NCBI GenBank assembly: GCA_024234575.1
Contig: JACKOB010000005.1
Location: 62,001-126,000, forward strand
Reading direction: 5' to 3'
From: Hahellaceae bacterium
GTDB lineage: Bacteria; Pseudomonadota; Gammaproteobacteria; Pseudomonadales; Oleiphilaceae
Length of the DNA: 64,000 nucleotides
The notes below the pieces were generated by a model, which saw nothing but the letters and a program-made list of their open reading frames with translations, was not told the origin of the DNA and did not search any database. Position numbers and translations under genes: made by a program. Below, one piece after another: positions 27,607 to 36,826 of the stretch. The stretch's first letter is position 1. Each line of letters starts with the position of its first letter.

Positions 27607-27993
27607 CTACTCGCTTATATAATTGGCAATCTCGATAAGGTTTCCATCAGGGTCTCTAAAATACACCGATTCGATTCTACCCACAGCCCCCGTTCTCTGA
27701 ACCGGACCTTCAATGATATGCACGCCGTTTAACGCTAGCTCTTTGATCGCCTCTTCAAGTGCTGTATCCAGGATAAAGCATAGATCAGCCGAGCCGGTTT
27801 TGACATGTTGTGCTTTAGGCTCAAACTCGGCGCCCAATTGGTGGAGATTAATTTTTTGGCCAGCAAAACTTAAAGCCACTCGCCCTTCACCAAATTGGAC
27901 TTTGTTCATACCCATCACCGATGAATAGAACTTAACGGTCGCCTCAATATCTTTTACGGTTAAAACGAGATGATCAATTCTGTTTACTTGCAC
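27607..27993 (-). CDS. VOC-family (glyoxalase-like) protein
   Basis: The 128-residue protein starts at GTG 27993, with GGAAG 6 bases upstream; an ATG just before it is out of frame. It is a single vicinal-oxygen-chelate domain: IDHLVLTVKD at the start, and the metal-site residues in HLVL, NLHQLG and PDGNLIEIANY. Proteins of this size and pattern are often annotated as VOC family virulence protein or glyoxalase/bleomycin-resistance-like. The substrate is not predictable. It stands between the HD-GYP gene and an SDR gene, transcribed with them but with gaps of 50-70 bases. Confidence 0.85.
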   Translation of the reverse strand: MQVNRIDHLVLTVKDIEATVKFYSSVMGMNKVQFGEGRVALSFAGQKINLHQLGAEFEPKAQHVKTGSADLCFILDTALEEAIKELALNGVHIIEGPVQRTGAVGRIESVYFRDPDGNLIEIANYISE

Positions 27994-28049
27994 GCATGCT
28001 TCCTTTTACTCGTGTTTCAGCCCAACCACCTGTTAAAACCTGCCAGCCA

Positions 28050-28715
28050 CTACCAGGGCAGGACTTCACCATTCGAGTGCCAGAAAGTGCCGCTGTTTTG
28101 TAAATTTAGCCCGCTAAGCAAACGGGCTATGCGCTGGGCCGCCTCGGTGGTACTGATATCGCCTCCGTAGCCTACCATCGCAGTCTTAACAAATCCGGGG
28201 TGAATCAGTGCAACAGCAATACCTTCATCCCGTAGATCGTTGGCTAAACTGACTCCGGCCATATTCAGTGCGGCCTTTGCCATACGGTATCCGTAGTATC
28301 CCCCCGAACTGTTGTCGGCAATAGACCCCATTCTGCTGGTGATCATGGCGATTTTACTGCCGCGCTTCAGGTTATCACGCAGAGCAGACACCACTCGCAG
28401 AGGCCCAACGGCATTCACGTTAATTTGCTGCACTACCCTGTCAAATTCCATAAACTGCATGGTTTGATTGGATAAAACACCAGCATTGTTGATGAGAATA
28501 TCCAGCTCAACACCTTTTAACCGAGAAGCTAATTCAGCAACAGCATGGTCATCGGCCACATCGACTTGTTCAACAACATTTAGTTTTAGCTTTAATAAAT
28601 CTTCAGAAGCACGACGACAAATCCCGTAAACCTGGTGCCCTTGGTCGACATAATACTTCGCCAGCGCCAGCCCTATTCCTCTATTGGCACCCGTAATCGC
28701 CACCTTCAAGCTCAC
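28050..28715 (-). CDS. Short-chain dehydrogenase/reductase (C-factor-like)
   Basis: The Rossmann motif GANRGIG, the NNAG motif and the catalytic YRMAK (preceded by a Ser in ITSRMGS) mark a classical SDR of about 221 residues using NAD(P). The nearest type is the C-factor/CsgA-like group. The SD AAGGAG sits directly against an ATG at 28721 but is 6 bases from a GTG at 28715, so I choose the GTG; the longer form adds only two residues. The substrate is unknown. It is followed by the VOC gene 57 bases downstream. Confidence 0.85.
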   Translation of the reverse strand: MSLKVAITGANRGIGLALAKYYVDQGHQVYGICRRASEDLLKLKLNVVEQVDVADDHAVAELASRLKGVELDILINNAGVLSNQTMQFMEFDRVVQQINVNAVGPLRVVSALRDNLKRGSKIAMITSRMGSIADNSSGGYYGYRMAKAALNMAGVSLANDLRDEGIAVALIHPGFVKTAMVGYGGDISTTEAAQRIARLLSGLNLQNSGTFWHSNGEVLPW

Positions 28716-28955
28716 TTCCATCTCCTTAATTAACTTTCAATACAGTTAAACATACGCCAGACTGGTGAAAATTCCAGACAATTTTCTATTGAAAAATTAG
28801 CAAATCTAAACAACTATTAAAGATCCTGAATAACTGTGTTGGCGAAGGCTGGTTAGGTGCGATGTTTATTTCTCGGCAATGTTCGAATTTGCCTGAAATC
28901 TGCACAAAGTTTACTTTCGGTGTTTTCAGGTGATATGACAATAAGTGAGGTTATA

Positions 28956-29366
28956 ATGGTGAATCTAAAAATAAGTGACAAGACGCCTCTGCGTCTTACG
29001 CAAGTGTCCCTGGCTTTCTCTCTCGTTAACTTTCTGGTGACGGGTCTTAACTGGCATTCAATTCTCGTTTTCCTGGTCTTTACAATATCGGTCTATGCAA
29101 CTTGTCGCGTTGCAATGTTACTGCTCAGTCCTCATCTAAGCGCCCTACCAGAAGCTGAATCACTGAAATTCCACTTATCCATTTTAGGGGTTGTGTTTAT
29201 TGCTATTGCAACGTTTGCCTACTCTTGGTTGTTTGGTATTTTTTATGTATCTGTGACCGCGGTTTACCTGATAAGCCCCTATGACCGAGACTGGTTGATG
29301 GGTGAATCAAAAGTGGTTGTCGTAGGTAATAAAGTGGAATACAGAAAGGAAGAGCCTTCACAATAA
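28956..29366 (+). CDS. Small membrane protein of unknown function
   Basis: The start ATG 28956 is preceded by a GAGG sequence 6 bases away; the frame is open further upstream but without a better start. The 136-residue protein has about four hydrophobic segments (residues 15-30, 35-55, 70-90, 90-105) and a polar C-terminus. I do not recognise the family. It lies alone between the SDR gene and a substrate-binding protein gene, with over 230 bases on each side. Confidence 0.6.
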   Translation: MVNLKISDKTPLRLTQVSLAFSLVNFLVTGLNWHSILVFLVFTISVYATCRVAMLLLSPHLSALPEAESLKFHLSILGVVFIAIATFAYSWLFGIFYVSVTAVYLISPYDRDWLMGESKVVVVGNKVEYRKEEPSQ

Positions 29367-29600
29367 AGCCCGTGGCAGACGATCGCGGGTATACGCAAAG
29401 CGCCCGATTCGTCTGCCTTCATTTCCCAACGCCCCTCTGTCCCTCTTCGCACGGCATAAGTCTCGTTAGCGTCTATACTCAAAAGATCTTCAGCACCGCG
29501 CAGCGTTCAGTGTTGGTTATGCCGCTGCCATCAGCACGACAACGTGGGTACTGGCTTTTTTTTAGTTGCAGCCTTTACATTTGGCAACACAGGGGGTGAC

Positions 29601-30734
29601 ATGCGTAAAACAACCATATTCTGCTTGCATCGCGCCATTAAACTGACCTTTTCATTGCTCTTGTTTGCAGGTCTTACTGGCTGTGAAGACCCCCGGCCAA
29701 TTGTGTTGGGGTTTGTTGGCGGCACATCAGGCAAAGTTGCCGACCTGGGCGTAGCAGGTCGAAACGGATTCATTCTAGCCGTGGAGCAGCGTAACGCCGC
29801 AGGGGGGATTCAAAGCAAACCTATTGAAATCATTTTAAAAGATGACAAACAAACAGAAAGCCTGGCAAAGACTGCCGTTGAAGAATTAGTTGCCGCCAAA
29901 GTGGACGCCATCATCGGCCCTATGACCAGCGCAATGGCCATCGCCAGCGTCGATATCATTAACCAAAACAAAACGTTAATGATGGGGGCAACCGTGACTA
30001 CCAATAAACTCACCAATATTGATGATTATTTCTTTAGAACACTATCCGCCACCCGTGATCATGCCGCTGTTACCGCCAATTTTTTACGTCAGGAAAAAGG
30101 TGTGAGGAGTTTTTCTGCCATCTACGACATAAGAAATAAAGCCTATACTGAAGACTGGCTAGACGACTTTACCGCAGCAATAGAAGCCCAGGGTGCCTCA
30201 CTAAAAGTAAGAAAATCATTTGAGTCGAGTAATGACCTGGCCTTTGGGAAAATAGCCGATGCTTTGTTGGTAGAGCCTGCAGATGTTGTTGTTATGGTTG
30301 TTAATTCTGTCGATGCGGCTTTGCTGGCGAAACACATTAGACAACGTAATCCGCAACAAATGCTTGCCACATCCGAGTGGGCAGGCACAGAAAGGCTGGT
30401 AGAGCTAGGCGGCAGTTACGTGGATGGGACGATCGTCCCGCAATATCTCGACCGGGACAGCCAAGATTCTGACTACTTAAAATTTCGCTCAGAATTCCTG
30501 CAACGCTTTAAACAAGAGCCGGGATTTCCGGGGTTAGTCGCCTACAATGCCACCAATGTCGTACTTAACGCACTAGAGAAAACGACCACTAAAGGAGGTC
30601 TGAAGGACACGCTGTTAAGTATTCGTACATTTAAAGGAATTGGCGGGGACATCACATTTAGCCCGACCGGCGATGCCAGCACCAAGACATACATTACGCA
30701 AATTGTTGATGGAAAGTTTCGTTTACAAAAATAG
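29601..30734 (+). CDS. LivK-like substrate-binding lipoprotein
   Basis: Start ATG 29601 follows a GGGGGTGAC sequence and gives a lipoprotein signal with LTGC near residue 30. The mature 350-residue protein is a type I periplasmic binding protein (Peripla_BP_6): it opens with VLGFVGGTSGKVADLG, has the hinge pattern of branched-chain amino acid receptors, and DAIIGPMTSA and YNATNVV. No ABC permease or ATPase genes are nearby. Instead a sensor histidine kinase gene follows 96 bases downstream. This suggests the protein presents a small ligand, perhaps an amino acid or similar, to the kinase sensor rather than to a transporter. That coupling is inference from order. Confidence 0.85.
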   Translation: MRKTTIFCLHRAIKLTFSLLLFAGLTGCEDPRPIVLGFVGGTSGKVADLGVAGRNGFILAVEQRNAAGGIQSKPIEIILKDDKQTESLAKTAVEELVAAKVDAIIGPMTSAMAIASVDIINQNKTLMMGATVTTNKLTNIDDYFFRTLSATRDHAAVTANFLRQEKGVRSFSAIYDIRNKAYTEDWLDDFTAAIEAQGASLKVRKSFESSNDLAFGKIADALLVEPADVVVMVVNSVDAALLAKHIRQRNPQQMLATSEWAGTERLVELGGSYVDGTIVPQYLDRDSQDSDYLKFRSEFLQRFKQEPGFPGLVAYNATNVVLNALEKTTTKGGLKDTLLSIRTFKGIGGDITFSPTGDASTKTYITQIVDGKFRLQK

Positions 30735-30830
30735 TAAACCGGCGATTAATTTGCCTGGGAAACCTCTTACATCGACAGGCAGTTAACCAGCGGCTCTACC
30801 TGTGATTTGTTAAAGGCCTGTAGCACAATC

Positions 30831-33149
30831 ATGCAAACCGAAAAACTTAAAAAGCGTAAAATAAGCAGTTATCCGCTGCAGTACTTTCTGTCTTTCCAGT
30901 TTTTGTTGGCCTCACTTTTGCCCATTATTATCATTGGTATTCTGACGTATGTGTTTGTCAGACCTCAGATACAGCAAAACAATATAAACCATCAGGAATC
31001 AATTGCCGTTGCTCTTACCGAGCAGATTAATCTCATACTCACTAATGCCAGTTCCAACCTGAGCCTGGTAGCATCGCTGATAGACCCAGATGCCAGCAAA
31101 GAAGAAACAACGCAATTGCTGGATAAGTTCTACACGACAAACACCTTCTTTGACGCACTGTATTTAACGGATGAAGCGGGGCTGGTAAATGTTACGGTGC
31201 TGCCAATGGTCAGACGCCATCTGACCAGTAATTACGAGGGTTTGGATATGTCTCATCTACCCTTCTATCGCGCTAGTGTGGCGACCAAGAAAAGCCAATG
31301 GTCTGGTACTTTTTTATCGACTGTCAACGGGCGTTTGTCGATTGCCTACATCATTCCCCTGACCAGCGGTGCCCTAATTGGTGAAATCAGCATCAGCGGG
31401 CTGCCATCCCTTGCCGCCAGCCTCGCCAAACAGCAATCTCTCACCATTATGATTCTGGATCAAAAGGGCCAGTTAATTGCCCACCCCAACTCCGCCTACA
31501 GCGATCAGCAGATAAATCTGGCAAACCTAAACCTGTTCCGTTCTGCCAGTAAAAGAACAATGAGCGAAAACTACACCTTCATGCAGAAGGATATGTTTGG
31601 TACATCCATACGATTGAACAGTCCGCAGTGGGTAATTATCGTCGCCGAAGAAACATTGCAAATGGCGCAGCAAACAAGCGCCACCTTAGCGGTATTGCTG
31701 ACTTCGGCAATTATCGCCCTATTGGCTGCCATTGTTTTCGGTACCGTTATCGCCAGTGTATTTAGTAATAAATTTCACATTTATACCCATTATGCCAAAC
31801 GCCTGGCAGAGGGTGATTACAATTTGCCAGTGCATCACAGCCGCATCAGCGAGTTTGCCGAGATGGCAGAGCACCAACAGCAAACAGCGGCAGCGATTAA
31901 GCTGCGGGAGCAAACTATTCTGGCACGGGAGCAGCGTTATAAACAGCTGCTCAACCAAAGCCCCATTGGTATTATCGAATGGGACCCTGATTACATGGTT
32001 CTGCAGTGGAATGCAACGCTGGTAAAAATGCTTGGCTACACCCGGGAAGAGGCAGTCTCGAAAGTGCCTCCAGCAGCACTACAGCAGCTGCTACATACAC
32101 TACGGGAGCTGGCAGCAGGCAAGTCACCAGCCTCTAGTGAACATACACTCCAGACACGGCTTGGTGACAAGCTACAATGCCAGATGCTACAGGCAACCGT
32201 TGTTCTGGCAGGAAATCAACCCGTTGCTTACCTGACACTGATTCAGGATGTCACCGATAAAAGGCGCAACGAAGCCAAACTGCAAGAATTAAATGAACAG
32301 CTAGAAAGCAGAGTTCAGTTACGTACCAGAGAACTGGAAAGCACCAACGATGAGCTCAAAAACGCACTGAAAAGCTTAAGGGTAGCCCAATCTGAATTAG
32401 TAAAATCAGAAAAGCTAGCTGGCCTGGGCGCGCTGGTTGCAGGCATTTCACACGAGCTGAACACGCCTATTGGCAATGGTCTGATGGCCGCCTCCACTTT
32501 ACAGGATCAGACCCAGGTAATTGAAAAACTACTTCGCGATGAAACCCTCACCGAAGAGAAATTGAGTTCCTATTTAAGTGACGCGACCCTGGGCAGCGAC
32601 ATCATTAGCCGTAATCTCAACCGGGCATCTGACCTTATCGCAAGTTTCAAACAGGTCGCGGTGGATCAAACAAGCGAACAACGTCGCGTTTTCGATCTGG
32701 CCACACTGGTGAATGAAGTCGTTATGACACTGAAGCCCACACTGAAGAAACTGCCGGTAAAGATCATTGTTGATATCACCGATAGCATCGAATTAAACAG
32801 TTACCCTGGTCCGCTGGGGCAGATCATTACCAATTTGATAAACAATGCCATCATTCACGGGCTACCCGGGTCTGTCGATGATCAAATATGCATCTCGGCA
32901 AAGCGCCGTGGTGACAATCTGGTGCACATTGAAATACAAGACAATGGTCGAGGTATTCCAGCAGAGCATTTGGATGTTATCTTTAATCCTTTTTTTACGA
33001 CTAAACTGGGACAAGGCGGCAGCGGTTTGGGCCTGAATATCGCCCACAACATGACCGAAAACATATTGAAAGGCCGTATTAGTGTGCACAGCTTGCCAGA
33101 GCGAGGCGCCACATTTAGTCTCGACATCCCGCTCTCACCTTCTGTTTAA
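30831..33149 (+). CDS. dCache-PAS sensor histidine kinase
   Basis: I take ATG 30831 rather than the TTG at 30807. The protein (about 772 residues) has a membrane helix near 20-40, a periplasmic double-Cache domain (about 45-275), a second helix (about 285-310) and a HAMP-like stretch. A PAS domain (370-490), a coiled coil and a kinase core follow. The H box is GISHELNTPIGNG; the ATPase part has NLINNAIIHG, DNGRGIP, FNPFFTTKLG and GGSGLGLNIA. No REC is attached and no response regulator gene is adjacent. The kinase is paired with the substrate-binding lipoprotein just upstream, a layout like LuxP-LuxQ. Two terminators follow the gene. Confidence 0.9.
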   Translation: MQTEKLKKRKISSYPLQYFLSFQFLLASLLPIIIIGILTYVFVRPQIQQNNINHQESIAVALTEQINLILTNASSNLSLVASLIDPDASKEETTQLLDKFYTTNTFFDALYLTDEAGLVNVTVLPMVRRHLTSNYEGLDMSHLPFYRASVATKKSQWSGTFLSTVNGRLSIAYIIPLTSGALIGEISISGLPSLAASLAKQQSLTIMILDQKGQLIAHPNSAYSDQQINLANLNLFRSASKRTMSENYTFMQKDMFGTSIRLNSPQWVIIVAEETLQMAQQTSATLAVLLTSAIIALLAAIVFGTVIASVFSNKFHIYTHYAKRLAEGDYNLPVHHSRISEFAEMAEHQQQTAAAIKLREQTILAREQRYKQLLNQSPIGIIEWDPDYMVLQWNATLVKMLGYTREEAVSKVPPAALQQLLHTLRELAAGKSPASSEHTLQTRLGDKLQCQMLQATVVLAGNQPVAYLTLIQDVTDKRRNEAKLQELNEQLESRVQLRTRELESTNDELKNALKSLRVAQSELVKSEKLAGLGALVAGISHELNTPIGNGLMAASTLQDQTQVIEKLLRDETLTEEKLSSYLSDATLGSDIISRNLNRASDLIASFKQVAVDQTSEQRRVFDLATLVNEVVMTLKPTLKKLPVKIIVDITDSIELNSYPGPLGQIITNLINNAIIHGLPGSVDDQICISAKRRGDNLVHIEIQDNGRGIPAEHLDVIFNPFFTTKLGQGGSGLGLNIAHNMTENILKGRISVHSLPERGATFSLDIPLSPSV

Positions 33150-33326
33150 AAGAATCACCGCTCTGGTTTGATGCCAACAAAGCCCCACCACAGACGACCA
33201 TCGATGCCCTGTAACCGCCACGCAAACTTCCGTTACAAATGCTGACATTTTATCACCGCAAGACAACAGACGATTCGGCTTGCGCGACCTATATTGAAGA
33301 TGTGGATTTGAGTAGTATCCCCCATG

Positions 33327-33360
33327 GGCGGAGGGTTGAGCAGTACCTCCGCCGTTTTTT
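33327..33360 (+). terminator. Rho-independent terminator downstream of the Cache-PAS kinase
   Basis: GGCGGAGG at 33327-33334 pairs with CCTCCGCC at 33346-33353; an 11-base loop lies between, and G followed by six T follows. It lies about 180 bases after the kinase stop codon, so it could also end a separate short RNA. Confidence 0.8.
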
Positions 33361-33432
33361 ACGGGTCGTTGTCCACAAAGAATTTGTTAGGAAGAGTAGC
33401 AAATGTTGTTCGTTTTTTAGTCCTTATCTTAT

Positions 33433-33462
33433 GGGCGATCTGAATTAAGATCGCCCTTTTTT
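33433..33462 (+). terminator. Second strong rho-independent terminator
   Basis: GGGCGATC (33433-33440) and GATCGCCC (33449-33456) make a perfect 8-base-pair stem with an 8-base loop, followed by six T. The orientation is plus. It may also slow minus-strand transcription from the FGGY kinase gene, but there is no T run on that side. Confidence 0.85.
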
Positions 33463-33506
33463 ATTGTCTGCAGAAAACTCTCATTTCATCCCAGAGTTGC
33501 GAGGAT

Positions 33507-35069
33507 TCAGCGCGGATAACCGGTAATATCTCGGATCGATTTGTACAACGGCTGGAGCTGCTTGTACATTTTTAAATACACCTCATTGTAAAGACGGTCG
33601 TAGGTTTGCACTGCATCGGCTTGAGGCTCAAACACCTTGCCTATGCGGGTCATGGAAGACACCGCCTGATCAAAGTCTTGATGAATGCCCAGTCCGACGG
33701 CTGCATCAATGGCAGCCCCTAATCCGGATGTTTCGTAAGTATGCGGCCGTTCTGCCGGCAACCCGAAAATATCGGCCGTTAATTGCATGGCCACATCACT
33801 TTGCGAGCCACCTCCTGCCACACGCAGCGTCGTTATGGGTACACCGCTGCGCTTTTCGATGCGATCACGCCCTTCCCGCAGGGCGTAGGCCAGCCCTTCT
33901 AGAATTGCCCGATAAATGTGGGCGCGGGTATGCACATCACCAAACCCGATAATACCGCCCTTTGCTTCCGGACCCGGATCTCTTACCCCCGGTGACCAAT
34001 ATGGCTGCAGCATCAACCCCATTGAGCCGGCAGGTACTTTACTGATTAACTCATCAAACAGCTGCTCTGGCTGAATACCGCGCTGCTCGGCTATTTTTTG
34101 CTCCCGCAGGCCAAACTCTTTTTTAAACCAGCTGACCATCCAGAATCCACGATAAATCATGATTTCGGTGCAATAAGACCCAGGTATCGCTGACGGATAG
34201 GGTGGCATGTATTTGATGGGTTCAATATAACGACGACTTGTAGTGTTAATGGTTGCCGTCGTGCCGTAGCTCATACAGCCAATATCTGGCCGGTTACCAC
34301 CGGAGCCGATAATTTCACAAGCCTTATCAGAGGCGGCCGCTATCAATGGCAACCCTTCGGGAATACCGGTAAAGGCTGCGGCCTCCGCCGTGATTCTGCC
34401 CAATACTTGCCCGGGCTGCACCAGCTCCGGCAGCATGTCTCGGCGAATCGGCAGCGCCTGCCAGCGCCAATCTCGAGGGCTGGCCCAATCCAGTTTCTTA
34501 TAATCAAAAGGTATGTAGCCTACCTGACACCCGACCGAGTCTTTTAATTCTCCAGTGAGCTTGTAAGTAAGAAAACCCGACAACAATAAAAACTTATGTG
34601 TCTTTGCCCAAAGCTCAGGCTGATGCTGCAACATCCAGTTCGCTTGTGATTTCTCTTGAAAGCGCGTGATCGTATCTTGCACACCTGCGACTTTAAACAT
34701 CAGCCCCCAGGGGCCTCGCACCGGCGCGATATCGGTGGCGTGGCGCTGATCGAGCCAGACGATTGCCGGACGCAATGGGTTTCCGTCTTTGTCGAGGTTA
34801 ATGACCGTACCTCTTTGTGTGGTGACTGTCACCCCAGCAATGGAAGCTTTAGAGACATCGATACTTTCCCACAGTTTTGCACAAGCTTGTTGCAGGCTGG
34901 ACCAATAATAATCCGGGTGTTGTTCGGCCCATCCCGGATTTTCTGAAAAGTATGGTTCGATCTCTTGCTTGCCCTTCCCCAGTAGATTGCCTTCAGCATC
35001 AAACAACAGCGCGCGAACGCTTTGGGTGCCATTATCGATGGCCAGTATGTTTCTTTTGGCGGTACTCAT
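33507..35069 (-). CDS. FGGY-family carbohydrate kinase
   Basis: The 520-residue protein belongs to the FGGY sugar kinase family: the ATPase motifs IDNGTQSVRALLFD (N-terminus), the WLDQRH catalytic region (about residue 105), the second phosphate motif (MSYGTTATINTTS) and the adenosine motif VAGGGSQSD (near 420). The family phosphorylates glycerol or sugars such as xylulose and ribulose. The catalytic Asp is in WLDQRH. The start ATG overlaps the stop of the upstream dehydrogenase gene (ATGA), so the two are translated together. Pairing with a glycerol-3-phosphate dehydrogenase suggests a three-carbon polyol or a derivative as substrate, but it is not a typical GlpK and the substrate is not certain. 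Confidence 0.85.
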   Translation of the reverse strand: MSTAKRNILAIDNGTQSVRALLFDAEGNLLGKGKQEIEPYFSENPGWAEQHPDYYWSSLQQACAKLWESIDVSKASIAGVTVTTQRGTVINLDKDGNPLRPAIVWLDQRHATDIAPVRGPWGLMFKVAGVQDTITRFQEKSQANWMLQHQPELWAKTHKFLLLSGFLTYKLTGELKDSVGCQVGYIPFDYKKLDWASPRDWRWQALPIRRDMLPELVQPGQVLGRITAEAAAFTGIPEGLPLIAAASDKACEIIGSGGNRPDIGCMSYGTTATINTTSRRYIEPIKYMPPYPSAIPGSYCTEIMIYRGFWMVSWFKKEFGLREQKIAEQRGIQPEQLFDELISKVPAGSMGLMLQPYWSPGVRDPGPEAKGGIIGFGDVHTRAHIYRAILEGLAYALREGRDRIEKRSGVPITTLRVAGGGSQSDVAMQLTADIFGLPAERPHTYETSGLGAAIDAAVGLGIHQDFDQAVSSMTRIGKVFEPQADAVQTYDRLYNEVYLKMYKQLQPLYKSIRDITGYPR

Positions 35070-36793
35070 AACGCTGCCACCATGGAATGTCTGGCATCCG
35101 ACTTAGACACGTCCTCCAATCCGCACTGTTGAAACTTCGGCAAAGAATAGTACTTCTGCCAGATTTCTAAATAGTCTGCCAGCTCTTTGTGCCAGCGTCG
35201 TTCATCCCAGCCGAGATACTGCTTACACATCAGTTTTATCTGCGGTAGAACGCATTTTCCTCCCTGGGGAATCAGCAAGCCTAGCCGTGTACGTCGAAGC
35301 ATGACATCGTCAAGATGCACAATGGCTTCGTGTTGTAATACCCACGCAACTTCTGCCCACAAGGTGTCAGTCGTGTGCACTCGATGCAACTGCTCTGGTG
35401 CCGCGTTGGCGACCATAGCACGACACACTCCGCCATAACGCCCTAGCAGTCTTTTTAGTGCAACGGAAGTCAGCCTGTCTGGCATCGGCTTCTGTTCGTT
35501 CTGTTCACTTAACTGCGGCAGCGTGCACTGATCTTTAAAAATAGTATTATCCGATGCTTCCACGGCAAAATCCGGTATATAGCGGGATACTTCTGCCAGC
35601 ACATCCAACGCAATTAATCGAAATGTCGTGAGTTTGCCACCTGCGACACTGATCATACCCTGATCATCCCATATCGAGTGCTCTCGCTTTTCGCTGGAAG
35701 GATTGAGTGCACCAGAACCAACCACCGGCCGCACGCCAGCATAGCTTGCGATCACGTCACTTTCTGAAACTTTGGCCGACGGGAACTGCGCATTGATACC
35801 CGCTAGCAGATAGTCAACTTCAGACTGGGTGATGGCAATTTCAGCATCTGCCTGCAGTTGGTGATCAAGGTCCGTCGTGCCAGCCACGGCAACGCCTTCC
35901 CAGGGAAACAGGAAAACGGGCCGGTGATCTTCAGGATGAAAGAAACTAACGGAGTATGACACCGGCAAACGCCATTGAGGAAATATCAGGTGGCTGCCGC
36001 GCAACGGCCGTATAACGCTATCAGCACCACTTTGGGTTCTTAACGTATCAGTCCATGCTCCGGTGGCATTCACAACCGCTTTACAGTTTACTGTAAAAAC
36101 AGAACCTGTCTCCTGATCACATAGCTGCACGCCTGTAAGTTTGCCCTCTTGTCGTTCAATCTTTTTTGCCGAGAGATAGTTAATGGCAACGCCGCCTTCC
36201 TGACGCCCTTCATTCAGCACACGCATGACCAAGCGCGCATCATCGGTCACTGCATCACCAAATTGGGTGACACCACTGAGCGCCTGCTTTTTTAATCCAG
36301 GTGCCAACAGACTGTAGCCATCGCCCTTCACATATCGATGGTTGCGCTTACCCGCCATCCAGTCGTAGATAGTAAGCAGCAAATTAAATATACGAGGCCC
36401 GGGGAATTTGAACTTGTAGTGCCCCATCAGAAAATTAAGCGGATCAACCAACCCGGGCACTTCAGTCATCAGTCGCTGGCGTTCATGCACTGAATCCCGC
36501 GTGAGCCCGAACTGCCCCGATCCCAGATAGCGCAACCCGCCATGCACCATTTTCGACGATTTACTGGATGTACCCCACGCAAAATCTTTTTGCTCTACCA
36601 GTAGCACTTTTAACTTGCGCCTGGTGGCTTCACGAAAAATACCTGCCCCCGTGATACCGCCACCAATTACTACCAAGTCCCACTCTGCATTTTCAGCCAT
36701 CAAATTTAACGCCTGATGCTGCAAAGAAGATATCGCCTGTTCACGGCCGCCAGGCTGCCAGAATTTATTGTCGAAGGTTGTCATAGTCATCAC
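35066..36793 (-). CDS. FAD-dependent glycerol-3-phosphate dehydrogenase/oxidase
   Basis: The 575-residue protein has the FAD-binding motif VIGGGITGAGIFREATRR, the GlpD/GlpA fingerprint KSSKMVHGGLRYL, and a C-terminal DAO_C domain. It should oxidise glycerol 3-phosphate to dihydroxyacetone phosphate, passing electrons to quinone. GTG 36793 and ATG 36790 are both possible starts. It is the middle gene of a three-gene operon: the alkyl-DHAP-synthase-like gene ends 33 bases upstream and the FGGY kinase overlaps by 4 bases. The product (DHAP) is the substrate backbone of alkyl-DHAP synthases, which makes the operon metabolically coherent. Confidence 0.9.
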   Translation of the reverse strand: MMTMTTFDNKFWQPGGREQAISSLQHQALNLMAENAEWDLVVIGGGITGAGIFREATRRKLKVLLVEQKDFAWGTSSKSSKMVHGGLRYLGSGQFGLTRDSVHERQRLMTEVPGLVDPLNFLMGHYKFKFPGPRIFNLLLTIYDWMAGKRNHRYVKGDGYSLLAPGLKKQALSGVTQFGDAVTDDARLVMRVLNEGRQEGGVAINYLSAKKIERQEGKLTGVQLCDQETGSVFTVNCKAVVNATGAWTDTLRTQSGADSVIRPLRGSHLIFPQWRLPVSYSVSFFHPEDHRPVFLFPWEGVAVAGTTDLDHQLQADAEIAITQSEVDYLLAGINAQFPSAKVSESDVIASYAGVRPVVGSGALNPSSEKREHSIWDDQGMISVAGGKLTTFRLIALDVLAEVSRYIPDFAVEASDNTIFKDQCTLPQLSEQNEQKPMPDRLTSVALKRLLGRYGGVCRAMVANAAPEQLHRVHTTDTLWAEVAWVLQHEAIVHLDDVMLRRTRLGLLIPQGGKCVLPQIKLMCKQYLGWDERRWHKELADYLEIWQKYYSLPKFQQCGLEDVSKSDARHSMVAAL

Positions 36794-36826
36794 TCACAGG
36801 TTGCCCATCAAGAGGCTTACAAGGGC

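Larger units (their letters stand above)
33150..33506. other. Gene-free 357-base region with two tandem terminators, possible small RNA
   Basis: Between the stop of the kinase gene and the end of the convergent FGGY kinase gene I find no credible open frame. It contains two strong plus-strand terminators (33327-33360, 33433-33462), 72 bases apart, and a third TTTTTT tract at 33413-33418. A TATATT at 33290-33295 could serve as a -10 element, though no good -35 lies at the right distance. The spacing leaves room for one or two short transcripts. Confidence 0.5.
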
